Source of the DNA: Bacteroidota bacterium
Lineage (GTDB): Bacteria > Bacteroidota > Bacteroidia > M30B66
Direction of reading: 5' to 3'
Assembly (NCBI GenBank): GCA_020438185.1
Contig: JAGQVC010000008.1
Span: 1 to 17,233 of the forward strand
DNA length: 17,233 bases
Shown here: positions 8,195-15,750 of the stretch, one piece after another
Numbering within the stretch: the stretch's first letter is position 1
Layout: the number at the start of each line of letters is the position of its first letter
Program-made: the position numbers and the translations under genes
The notes under the pieces: generated by a model
What the model saw: the letters and a program-made list of their open reading frames with translations, nothing else
Databases searched by the model: none
What the model was told of the DNA's origin: nothing

Positions 8195-8785
8195 TGCATA
8201 GCCTTTGGAAGCCAGCGATTCCAAAATAAGAGGTAATGCTACCACTATTCTATCTCTAGCCTTATCTGAATCATGCATAACAACTACGGAACCTGGTCGT
8301 ACTTTGTTCATTACCAGCCTAAAACAATCTTCACCTTTAAGATTAGCTTTCCAGTCCTGAGCCAAAACATCATAAAATACGAAGCGGAATTTTTCCCTTA
8401 ATGCTCTGAATTGAGCGATTGTACACTTGGCATATGGCGGTCTGAAATAACTTGTCTCAATAAGTTCTCCGGTGCGTAAAACACTTGAAACATAATCATC
8501 TTTAGCAGTTTTCCAGCCTTTTTCATGATTCATAGAGTGATTCCCAATCATGTGACCATCCTGCAAAATACGCTCAACAAGCCCAGGGTATTTAATCACA
8601 TTTTTGCCTACAAGAAAAAAGCTCGCTTTGGCTTGGTACCTTCTTAATTCATCAAGTACAAAAGGAGTTATTTCAGGATGCGGACCATCATCGAAGGTTA
8701 GATACACCACGTTTTCATCCGCCGGCAGGCGAACTATACAACCGGGATAGAAAACACCGAAGAAAAGTGTTTCCGCATAACCCAT
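8177..8785 (-). CDS. Polysaccharide deacetylase family protein (NodB homology domain)
   Basis: 202 residues, essentially one NodB domain (carbohydrate esterase family 4). All five motifs are visible: TFDDG (30-34, catalytic base and metal Asp), HSMNH (83-87, metal-binding HxxxH), RPPY (115-118), DW (144-145) and HD (171-172, catalytic His). The enzyme is therefore probably active, removing N- or O-acetyl groups from a polysaccharide or peptidoglycan-type substrate by a metal-dependent mechanism. The substrate is unknown. There is no clear cleavable signal peptide; the short hydrophobic N-terminus might associate with the membrane. Its ATG at 8785 overlaps the TGA of the upstream DUF2723 gene by one base (TGATG), which usually means translational coupling and a shared role. 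ATG 8785 is supported by that overlap. Confidence 0.92.
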   Translation of the reverse strand: MGYAETLFFGVFYPGCIVRLPADENVVYLTFDDGPHPEITPFVLDELRRYQAKASFFLVGKNVIKYPGLVERILQDGHMIGNHSMNHEKGWKTAKDDYVSSVLRTGELIETSYFRPPYAKCTIAQFRALREKFRFVFYDVLAQDWKANLKGEDCFRLVMNKVRPGSVVVMHDSDKARDRIVVALPLILESLASKGYAFRALP

Positions 8786-11700
8786 CAGTCTCGGGATCCA
8801 GAAACAGTTCCGGTATTGGACAAGAATGACTGTTCAAGTCTTCTGAAGCGTGCATCAAGATCTGTCACCATTTCCTTGCGACCTGCTCTCCTGCAGATAT
8901 CGATCATATACCTCAGAATGGACATATCGCGTTGCGCATCCGAATCAAACTCCTTGTAGATCGCAGGCTTCTGGCTAAAGTAATAGTCAAGTTCCTGCTC
9001 AACAATATCAGCGTAATGCTTAATAATGGAATCAGGCTTGGCTGTCTCTCCCGCCTTGTAATAATCTTCGGCAAGCTGAACTACAAAGAAATTATATGGA
9101 ACATTTTTCTCTGGTAACACAACAAAAGATTTATCCAGGACTTTAAGCGCAGAATCTTTTTTATTCTCAGCAATAAGAGCCTCCGCAAGACGATCGAAAT
9201 TACTACGCAAATTCATCGTCATGCGAATATTATTTTCATCCATATAAACTTCACTGGTATCAAGTCCTCCCCAGCGGAATTTATTCATGATATTATCATA
9301 CATTTTATCGGTATTAATTCTACCGTAATTATCCCCTCTTCCTTTAGGATTTTTAACCGGAATCAGTCTGTAAGCAAGCCCTTCAAGCTGGAAATAATCC
9401 TCAAGCCCCAGATAGCTGTCATCACCAACTGTAATCGCAAAATAAATCGGCCTTTCCCAATTATTAGTGGCTAATAAATCAAGAATCATTAATTCTGATT
9501 TAAGGATGTAATTGCGGTCAATTTCGAAGTTTACAGTCTTAACAATTCTTGATGCCAGTTCCGGTGGAACAGTTCCATTTGCCAAAACCTGCGCTGAATC
9601 AACAGGAATACTGAACTTATTTGATGGAAAATAATCGAAATCACGCCCGCTGTATTTTAATTTCTGAGCAGGATTATCACTCGCAACAAAATCCATCATT
9701 TCCCGAATATTCTGGTACCCCTGAAGACCACCCTCTTCATAAATAATTATCTGATCTCTTTTTCCCTGACGGTACTTATCCTGAGTGAGAGAAAGAGGAA
9801 CCGCATCAGAATCATAAGCTTTTCGCTTAATCTGATCAATATACCAGTCGGTGTTGAGCAGACTCAAATTCACCACTCTCACATCCGTTCTCACTCCTTC
9901 AACTTCCTGAGCATACCAAAGCGGGAACGTGTCATTATCGCCATTAGTGAATAAAATTGCATTCTTTTCACAGGAATTAAGATAATTGCTGGCGAAATCC
10001 CGGGCGGTATAGCGGTCTGCGCGGTTGTGATCATCCCAGCCGCCTTTTGCCATGATTCCAGGTACCGCAATCGTGCATAAAACGGTAACACCCAAAGCCG
10101 TTACAGGTCCGGGAGCAAATTTCTTCAATCCCTCATAAATGGCTGCGACGCCAAAACCAATCCAGATTGTGAAAGCATAAAACGATCCTGCAAAACCATA
10201 ATCCCGCTCACGTGGCTCCATGGTGTACTGGTTCAGGAACAGAATGATTGCGATGCCGGTAAAGAAGAAAAACAATCCAACAACCAAAAAATCCTTTCTT
10301 GACCGACCATACTGGAATGCCAGCCCTATTAATCCTAATATCAAAGGCAGAAAATAGAATTTATTGTTAGCCTTATTATCTGCAAGCGATGGCGGCAGGT
10401 TTTCCTGGGTTCCCAGCATCCCGTCATCAATAAAATTTAAACCGCTTTTCCAATTTCCGTCGCTTATACTGCCATGTCCCTGAATATCATTTTGACGGCC
10501 GATGAAATTCCAGGCGAAATACCTGAAATACATGAAGCCCAACTGGTATTTGAAAAAGAAGGTGAGGTTCTGACCAAATGAAGGTTTCTTTTTTGTGTCC
10601 TTAATATTTGCCCAGGTCTTATACCCCTTAATGTGGTGCGACTGAGAGCTCCACATTCTCGGGAAAACTGTGCAATATTCCGGATCGTAATTGGGTGTTT
10701 CAGTATCTTTAGGTGTAGCAACAACATCATACTTACCGCTTTCATAATTAGGTGCATAAACCGTGTTGCCCGGTGTGTACCGCTTATCTTTTTCAGGATG
10801 AAGCTGAGCGTTAAAATACTGACCGTAAAGCAATGGTCTGGTACCATATTGCTCGCGATTCAGATAACTAAGCAGTGTAAATACATTTTCAGGGTTATTT
10901 TCATCCATTGGCGTATCCGCCGATGAGCGAATTACAATCATACCATAGCTGGCATAACCAATAAGCATTACAGTAATGCAAAGTGTTAAAGTGTTAATCA
11001 AAACAAAGCTTGTGCTTTGTTTTGTAAAGTATCTGATTGCAAATCTGATTAAAGCGAGCACAACCCCATATGTACCAAGCACCAGCACTAATAACAGGCT
11101 GAATGAAACCATGGTTAATTGCGCATTACCTTTTGTGGTGGCCGAAAGCGTAACAAAAATTGTTGCTATAAGCAGAATGATGTAAATGATTGTTCCCGAC
11201 CAGAATGGCATGCCCATAGCATTCGTGAACAACAGCTCAAAAACAGCAGCATTTCCAACCACCTTCGGAATGAAGGCGAACTGAACGAGACCAAGAACCA
11301 GCGCTCCGATCACTCCGGTATAGAAAATTCCGGCTCTGGTAGGCTCATATTTCTTGAAATAATATATGTAAGCGATGGCAGGAATGGCAAGAAGGTTAAG
11401 CAAGTGGATACCGATTGAAATACCCATCAGGTAAGCAATCAGAATGATATATCTGTCGGCATGAGGTTCATCGGCTACTTCTTCCCATTTTAGCATGGCC
11501 CAAAAAACGATTGCTGTGAAAAATGAAGAGGTTGCATATACCTCTCCTTCAACTGCAGAGAACCAAAAGGTATCGGAGAAAGTGTAGGCAAGAGAGCCTA
11601 CAAGACCGCTTCCCAAAATAGCAAACAAGGCACCGGTTGCGGGTTCCTCCCCTTTCTTCACAAGCAGTTTGCGTGTTAAATGGGTAATAGTCCAAAAAAG

Positions 11701-11979
11701 AAATAGTATGCTCAAAGCACTCATCAGTGCAGAAAGCAAATTCATCATCATGGCAACTTTTGTAACATCACCGAATGCGAACAGAGTTGCTACGCGACCT
11801 AAAATCATGAAGAAGGGAGCTCCCGGAGGATGCCCAATCTGAAGTTTGTATGCTGTGGCGATAAACTCACCACAATCCCAGAAACTTGCAGTGGGTTCTA
11901 TGGTTGAGCCGTATGTGAACATGGCTACTGCAAAAGCAAGCCAGCCAAATACATTGTTGAGCGTTTTGTATTGTTTCAT
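8785..11979 (-). CDS. DUF2723 family polytopic membrane protein, GT-C glycosyltransferase-like
   Basis: 1064 residues. The first 350 or so hold many membrane segments, and more follow at about 540-640, after a long soluble loop. The N-terminal loop after the first membrane helix has SFWDCGEFIA (D35, E38) and then GHPPGAP (49-55), as in DUF2723 proteins, which resemble GT-C protein O-mannosyltransferases that use a lipid-linked sugar. Further family landmarks are EGEVYAT (144-150), MEPRERDYGF (587-596) and TNGDNDTFPLWYAQ (678-691), the last in a soluble domain. Residues 920-1064 are helical and may be TPR-like. The sugar donor and acceptor are unknown; a role in glycosylating exported proteins or envelope glycans is inference from the GT-C fold. 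It is the first gene of a minus-strand run, coupled by TGATG to the deacetylase. ATG 11979 is the only start that keeps the family N-terminus. Confidence 0.9.
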   Translation of the reverse strand: MKQYKTLNNVFGWLAFAVAMFTYGSTIEPTASFWDCGEFIATAYKLQIGHPPGAPFFMILGRVATLFAFGDVTKVAMMMNLLSALMSALSILFLFWTITHLTRKLLVKKGEEPATGALFAILGSGLVGSLAYTFSDTFWFSAVEGEVYATSSFFTAIVFWAMLKWEEVADEPHADRYIILIAYLMGISIGIHLLNLLAIPAIAYIYYFKKYEPTRAGIFYTGVIGALVLGLVQFAFIPKVVGNAAVFELLFTNAMGMPFWSGTIIYIILLIATIFVTLSATTKGNAQLTMVSFSLLLVLVLGTYGVVLALIRFAIRYFTKQSTSFVLINTLTLCITVMLIGYASYGMIVIRSSADTPMDENNPENVFTLLSYLNREQYGTRPLLYGQYFNAQLHPEKDKRYTPGNTVYAPNYESGKYDVVATPKDTETPNYDPEYCTVFPRMWSSQSHHIKGYKTWANIKDTKKKPSFGQNLTFFFKYQLGFMYFRYFAWNFIGRQNDIQGHGSISDGNWKSGLNFIDDGMLGTQENLPPSLADNKANNKFYFLPLILGLIGLAFQYGRSRKDFLVVGLFFFFTGIAIILFLNQYTMEPRERDYGFAGSFYAFTIWIGFGVAAIYEGLKKFAPGPVTALGVTVLCTIAVPGIMAKGGWDDHNRADRYTARDFASNYLNSCEKNAILFTNGDNDTFPLWYAQEVEGVRTDVRVVNLSLLNTDWYIDQIKRKAYDSDAVPLSLTQDKYRQGKRDQIIIYEEGGLQGYQNIREMMDFVASDNPAQKLKYSGRDFDYFPSNKFSIPVDSAQVLANGTVPPELASRIVKTVNFEIDRNYILKSELMILDLLATNNWERPIYFAITVGDDSYLGLEDYFQLEGLAYRLIPVKNPKGRGDNYGRINTDKMYDNIMNKFRWGGLDTSEVYMDENNIRMTMNLRSNFDRLAEALIAENKKDSALKVLDKSFVVLPEKNVPYNFFVVQLAEDYYKAGETAKPDSIIKHYADIVEQELDYYFSQKPAIYKEFDSDAQRDMSILRYMIDICRRAGRKEMVTDLDARFRRLEQSFLSNTGTVSGSRD

Positions 11980-12083
11980 CTAATTCAGGATTTTACCTGC
12001 ATATTCGCGACGAAAATAGAAAACACAACGCAATCATCTTAACCTTGTTAAGAAAGTTTTCAGCATTTTAAGCATTATTGGTA

Positions 12084-12115
12084 TCTGAACACAATTTATT
12101 GCTCTGAAATTCAGA
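12084..12115. repeat. TCTGAA half-sites including a 13-bp palindrome
   Basis: TCTGAA occurs at 12084-12089 and again at 12103-12108, where it is followed after one base by its inverted copy TTCAGA (12110-12115). This gives a 13-bp palindrome plus a direct half-site 19 bp away, about 100 bp upstream of the DUF2723 start and 60-90 bp upstream of the tRNA. It could be an operator, but no regulator is known for it. Confidence 0.3.
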
Positions 12116-12152
12116 AACCTGTAACACATTCATGCGTATTGCAAATGAAAAA

Positions 12153-12182
12153 TTTGAAATATTAAATCATTTAGTAATTTTG
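12153..12182 (+). promoter_or_regulatory. Bacteroidota-type promoter for tRNA-Gln (TTTG-N18-TAATTTTG)
   Basis: TTTG at 12153-12156, an 18-nt spacer, and TAATTTTG at 12175-12182 match the Bacteroidota primary sigma consensus (TTTG, 17-23 nt, TAnnTTTG) exactly. The tRNA starts at 12193, so transcription would begin within a few bases upstream of the mature 5' end. Confidence 0.75.
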
Positions 12183-12192
12183 CAGCCGCAAT

Positions 12193-12265
12193 TGTCCGAT
12201 GGTGTAACTGGCAACACGTCTGATTTTGGTTCAGAAGAGTCTAGGTTCGATCCCTAGTCGGACAA
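12193..12265 (+). tRNA. tRNA-Gln (anticodon TTG)
   Basis: A full 73-nt cloverleaf folds from the sequence. The acceptor stem is TGTCCGA (12193-12199) with TCGGACA (12258-12264) and discriminator A at 12265. The D arm is GTG with CAC, and the anticodon stem is TCTGA with TCAGA around loop TTTTGGT. The T arm is CTAGG with CCTAG around TTCGATC. Reading the loop gives anticodon TTG, decoding CAA and CAG for glutamine. CCA is not encoded, so it must be added after transcription. A consensus promoter precedes it and a terminator hairpin follows, so it is a single-gene unit. Confidence 0.96.
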
Positions 12266-12274
12266 CTAAAAAGT

Positions 12275-12300
12275 AACCTGCTTCCTGCAGGTTTTTTTTT
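12275..12300 (+). terminator. Rho-independent terminator after tRNA-Gln
   Basis: AACCTGC, loop TTCCT, GCAGGTT form a 7-bp stem followed by an unbroken run of T to 12300. It ends the tRNA transcript. The A-run just before it (12268-12272) would become a T-run on the other strand, so it may also stop the convergent type B surface protein gene. Confidence 0.88.
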
Positions 12301-12325
12301 GCCTTATATCGGACAAATCCCGAAG

Positions 12326-15300
12326 TTAATCCAATACCATTACCGCTCCCCGTTTATTAAAATAGGTACCGTCGGGCAGGTTAAATTTCAGATGATACAC
12401 ATAAATGCCAGTAGGTACAATCGCCGACAGGTAGGTTCCATCCCAGGCTTCAAATGGATCGGATGTGATAAACAGCAACTCACCCCAACGGTTAAAAATG
12501 CTGAAAACGTGGTTGGTTGCAAGTTTCTCGTACAATCCAACTGCTTTAAATGTATTATTTCCGGCAAGGTTGCCGGGACGAAAGGCCGAAGGAATCCAAA
12601 CCGTAGGTTTTTGAATGACACATACCTTATTACTCCGGCTGGTGTCGCGCACCCCAAAAGTATTTATCTGGGCTTCAACAGCTTCCACATAATAGCAAAA
12701 AGTCATAAGCGTATCTACCTGATCGGCAACTACATCCAGATGCATAGTATCTGAAGGTGTTTCCAAAACCTGCTCATAGGTAAATCCGCCATCGAGTGAT
12801 CTGAAGAGGCGATACTTACCTACTCCTCCATCCCATTCTGCGTAGCTGTTCCATTTGAGCCGGTTCACAAAGCCATCCAAAGCCTCGCCCCGAAGTAAAA
12901 TTGTGCGGCCTGGATTGGAAATGGCACTTGCATTACCACATTTATCTATCAATTCATAAACGTAGGTGTAACTCTGTGTTTGTGTGGTCACACCATAATC
13001 TGTGTAGTTAACTTCATCCACCTGCGGTGGGATAAAACCTGTATAAATCGTATCGAAAACACTACCCGGATAAAATGAGCGTAGCACGCGATAAGAAGCA
13101 ATATCTGAAGCAGTATCAATTTTACAAACTGAATATGCCGCGCCCGTTGGTAACACAGTAGCCTTTCTGAGATATGCAAAATCCGGCAAGTCCTGAACGT
13201 CGGCCTCAAAACAAACCAAAGGAGAGGTACTGCCTGCGGAGCCATCGGCCGAGACGGCCCGAATTGCAAAACAATACTGTGCGCCCTGAACCAAATCCGG
13301 CACATTAACAGAAACTGATGAACCCGGAACTGTAGCAACAACATTAAACACACCTCCGTTTATCTGCTGCAAAATCTGGTATTGCGAAACACCCTGCCAG
13401 GCAATGTATTCATTCCAAAATAAGTCTACACTTCCATCGCAGGAATTGAGTTCAAAGTCGGGTAACAATGTAGTATGCTCGTCAGCCGGAAGGCTTTCTT
13501 CCAGACAAACATCTAAAGCCGAAACCGTATAGGTTAAAGTGCCGGCCGAAGGGTCCTGACCTGTAATTGTGAATGAGGTATTATTAATCCCGTAAATTGT
13601 ATCAACAGGAGTAATTACTCCGTTTGCTACGCTGTAAATTATGTATCCATCCGTATCGTCAGAAGGAGAAGGCTCCCAACCCAGATAAACCTGGTTACCT
13701 GCAAGTTGCACCGAAATCGAATCAATCACAGGACTTTCCGGAGGTTCATCGTTGCTAAACGGACCGCCATCAATGTTTGAGCTTGAAACGCATCCTGAGA
13801 CATCGTTAATATATACCTCGTAGTAAATCTCCTGTAAACAACCTTCCATATCATCCTGATAACCAGTTGAATTGCTTGTGCCAAATGCAACAAAAGGATC
13901 AGGATCATAAGACCGGTCAATATTATATGGTAGTTGTGCTCCCTGAGGCAATGGTTGTGCAAGTGCATTCCAGTTCAGGTTTATAACACCGGAACCGGCA
14001 TCTGTTACTGAAAGATAAATACTTTGCAACGTATCCGCCGCAGGCGATAATACCATACCACCGCAACCGGAACGGGTACAAACGTAATAATACACCGATT
14101 GGGAATTGCCCCCTGCATTGGCATGCAGATAGGTTCCTGTATTTATATTAAAAATACTGTCAATAACTGTGTATGGCCCTGCGGGCGATGTGGCCGAAAA
14201 AATCTGGTAACTGTTAAAAAAACCGTCTGGATCAGTGACAGGCGTCCAGTTGAGCAAAATATCTCCGTTATCCTCAACGTCAACACAGTGTAATTCAGGC
14301 GAGTCAAGCAGCGGAGGTGCAATTACTTCTACGGCGACAGTTGCGATTTTGTAAGAAGGGGTCGGACAAGCGTCATCCTGAAAAGTTAGAACAAAAGTGT
14401 AAGTGCTTGCCGGTACAAAGCAATCATTGAGAATCGACACGTGGTTGCAGTCGGTTTGCCAGTTAAATGTTATGGAGCCGCCACTTTGAAGGACAGCCGG
14501 CGGGGCCGGATTTAATGTTGCACAGGGTGGATAGGGACAACCGGCGTTCGGATCAACAAAACCGTTTCCAAACTGACCGCCTGAAGCCGTAACTGTAATG
14601 GTTTGCTGCACCCCAATCGGAAGAAATTCGGTATCGGTTGCTGTAATTGAAAAACTAACAGCATCACCGGCCTGCACTGAAGTGGTAAAAGCAGCCTGAC
14701 CGGTTCCCGGATCCTGAAAGGGTGCAGTAACCTGAGGAGCTGTATTGGGCGGGCAATTAATTATTACAACCTGAATTTCCCTAAAAATGGATGCAATCAG
14801 TTGTCCGCAACGGAATGCGTCCACCCGCACAACCGTAACAAAGTTCCCGGTAATTTGAGAGGTGAAAGAAATTTCGCCGGTTTCCTGATTTAATGTGGCC
14901 GGAATGCTCCCGCTGATTGAAGGGAAAGGCGAATTCACACTGAAAGTGTTAACCCAGGGAATTGCTGCAGGTGCAGAAGATGTAAATGCAGCTCCGTCGA
15001 GCCAGTCAAGTGGCTGATCGAATGAATAATGCAGACTGTCTTTGTCTACATCAAATGCGTTGTGGTTGTAAGTAAAAGGGCTGCCAACGCATATCACTGT
15101 TGCCGGTAACTGGGTAAACACGGGAGAACTATCGAAGCAGGGCGATTCGTTAGTTCCGTTGTAAGGATACATGATTGCCCTGAGCGTAAAGCCTGTTTCA
15201 CTTGGGTTAATTTGCAAATTTGTGATTGCCTGATTCCGGCAGCAGGCATCGAATGTAAAAACCCAGCCCTGAGCAGGAGGTACACCGGGCAAATTAACCT

Positions 15301-15631
15301 GATTGGATCTGAATACAAATTCTTCAACTGCCCCATCACCACCTCCACCGCAGGTGATATTGGGGCCAAAGCCATTGCATTGCGGAGAAATATCAGTTTG
15401 AGAAACCAGCTGAAGCGGAATACCAGAAACAGATGGGTGGTTATGCACTCTCAGGGCGACTGGCAATTGAAGCGGAACGCCATTGCAGTCACGGTACAAT
15501 TTCATTGTAAAAATGTACGAACCATTACCCTGGCAAGCCCAGGTAATTTCACCACCCATCAAATGCGAAGCATTTAGCCTGAACGGCTGAAGCAAAATTA
15601 AGAGAAGAAAAATGGTGGTTAGTTTTCTCAT
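12326..15631 (-). CDS. Secreted FN3-repeat protein with gliding-motility-associated (type B) T9SS sorting domain
   Basis: 1101 residues from ATG 15631; a TTG one codon upstream is a less likely start. The signal peptide (MRKLTTIFLLLILLQPF) is followed at once by SHLMGGEITWACQGNGSYIF and LYRDCNG, an N-terminal block I recognise from many large Bacteroidota secreted proteins of unknown function. Residues about 22-440 are Cys-rich with an Ig-like appearance. About 443-1008 hold six FN3-like units of roughly 90 residues, with W-(x)n-Y-x-I/V/L core patterns. Residues about 1011-1101 are the type B sorting domain: PSAFRPG, FNRWGELLF, WDGTY, TGIYVYHL. It is therefore expected to be exported by T9SS and held at the surface or released. 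The gliding name reflects where the domain was first found; no motility role is shown. It is divergent from the right-edge gene across a 119-bp gap. Confidence 0.92.
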   Translation of the reverse strand: MRKLTTIFLLLILLQPFRLNASHLMGGEITWACQGNGSYIFTMKLYRDCNGVPLQLPVALRVHNHPSVSGIPLQLVSQTDISPQCNGFGPNITCGGGGDGAVEEFVFRSNQVNLPGVPPAQGWVFTFDACCRNQAITNLQINPSETGFTLRAIMYPYNGTNESPCFDSSPVFTQLPATVICVGSPFTYNHNAFDVDKDSLHYSFDQPLDWLDGAAFTSSAPAAIPWVNTFSVNSPFPSISGSIPATLNQETGEISFTSQITGNFVTVVRVDAFRCGQLIASIFREIQVVIINCPPNTAPQVTAPFQDPGTGQAAFTTSVQAGDAVSFSITATDTEFLPIGVQQTITVTASGGQFGNGFVDPNAGCPYPPCATLNPAPPAVLQSGGSITFNWQTDCNHVSILNDCFVPASTYTFVLTFQDDACPTPSYKIATVAVEVIAPPLLDSPELHCVDVEDNGDILLNWTPVTDPDGFFNSYQIFSATSPAGPYTVIDSIFNINTGTYLHANAGGNSQSVYYYVCTRSGCGGMVLSPAADTLQSIYLSVTDAGSGVINLNWNALAQPLPQGAQLPYNIDRSYDPDPFVAFGTSNSTGYQDDMEGCLQEIYYEVYINDVSGCVSSSNIDGGPFSNDEPPESPVIDSISVQLAGNQVYLGWEPSPSDDTDGYIIYSVANGVITPVDTIYGINNTSFTITGQDPSAGTLTYTVSALDVCLEESLPADEHTTLLPDFELNSCDGSVDLFWNEYIAWQGVSQYQILQQINGGVFNVVATVPGSSVSVNVPDLVQGAQYCFAIRAVSADGSAGSTSPLVCFEADVQDLPDFAYLRKATVLPTGAAYSVCKIDTASDIASYRVLRSFYPGSVFDTIYTGFIPPQVDEVNYTDYGVTTQTQSYTYVYELIDKCGNASAISNPGRTILLRGEALDGFVNRLKWNSYAEWDGGVGKYRLFRSLDGGFTYEQVLETPSDTMHLDVVADQVDTLMTFCYYVEAVEAQINTFGVRDTSRSNKVCVIQKPTVWIPSAFRPGNLAGNNTFKAVGLYEKLATNHVFSIFNRWGELLFITSDPFEAWDGTYLSAIVPTGIYVYHLKFNLPDGTYFNKRGAVMVLD

Positions 15632-15709
15632 CAATCTGTAAAGTTAATGTAATTCGGCTTCACATAGTTTATTCATTGATTGATGTTTCCAAAACAATTT
15701 TATATAAAT

Positions 15710-15717
15710 TAGCTTTA
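15710..15717 (+). promoter_or_regulatory. Weak -7-like element upstream of the right-edge gene
   Basis: TAGCTTTA differs from TAnnTTTG only at the last base. A TTTC about 20 nt upstream could stand in for the TTTG -33 box. The start codon at 15751 is 33 nt downstream. A tentative call. Confidence 0.25.
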
Positions 15718-15750
15718 TCGGAATTTTCAAAGTCCGAGGACTGTTTGCTT

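Larger units (their letters stand above)
11980..12192. other. Intergenic region between DUF2723 gene and tRNA-Gln
   Basis: 213 bases with no gene on either strand. It holds the upstream sequence of the DUF2723 gene (complement side, with only a one-mismatch -7-like TATTTTCG at complement 12011-12018), an inverted repeat with a direct half-site at 12084-12115, and the tRNA promoter at 12153-12182. Nothing else is recognised. Confidence 0.6.

Noticed and set aside
10464..11418. Overlapping open frames of 97-127 codons on both strands inside the DUF2723 gene
   Set aside because: They lie wholly within a strong 1064-residue membrane protein frame and look like random antisense or shifted translations.
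12258..12316. Direct repeat TCGGACAA at the tRNA-Gln 3' end (12258-12265) and again at 12309-12316, suggesting an attachment site
   Set aside because: Only 8 bp match, the copies are 51 bp apart and there is no integrase or inserted element, so chance is the simpler reading.
15632..15634. TTG as the start of the type B surface protein
   Set aside because: An ATG follows directly and begins the standard signal peptide; one extra residue at a rare start codon has no support.
15639..15646. TAACTTTA on the minus strand as a promoter for the type B surface protein
   Set aside because: It has one mismatch and lies only 7 bp from the ATG, which would place the transcript start at the start codon.
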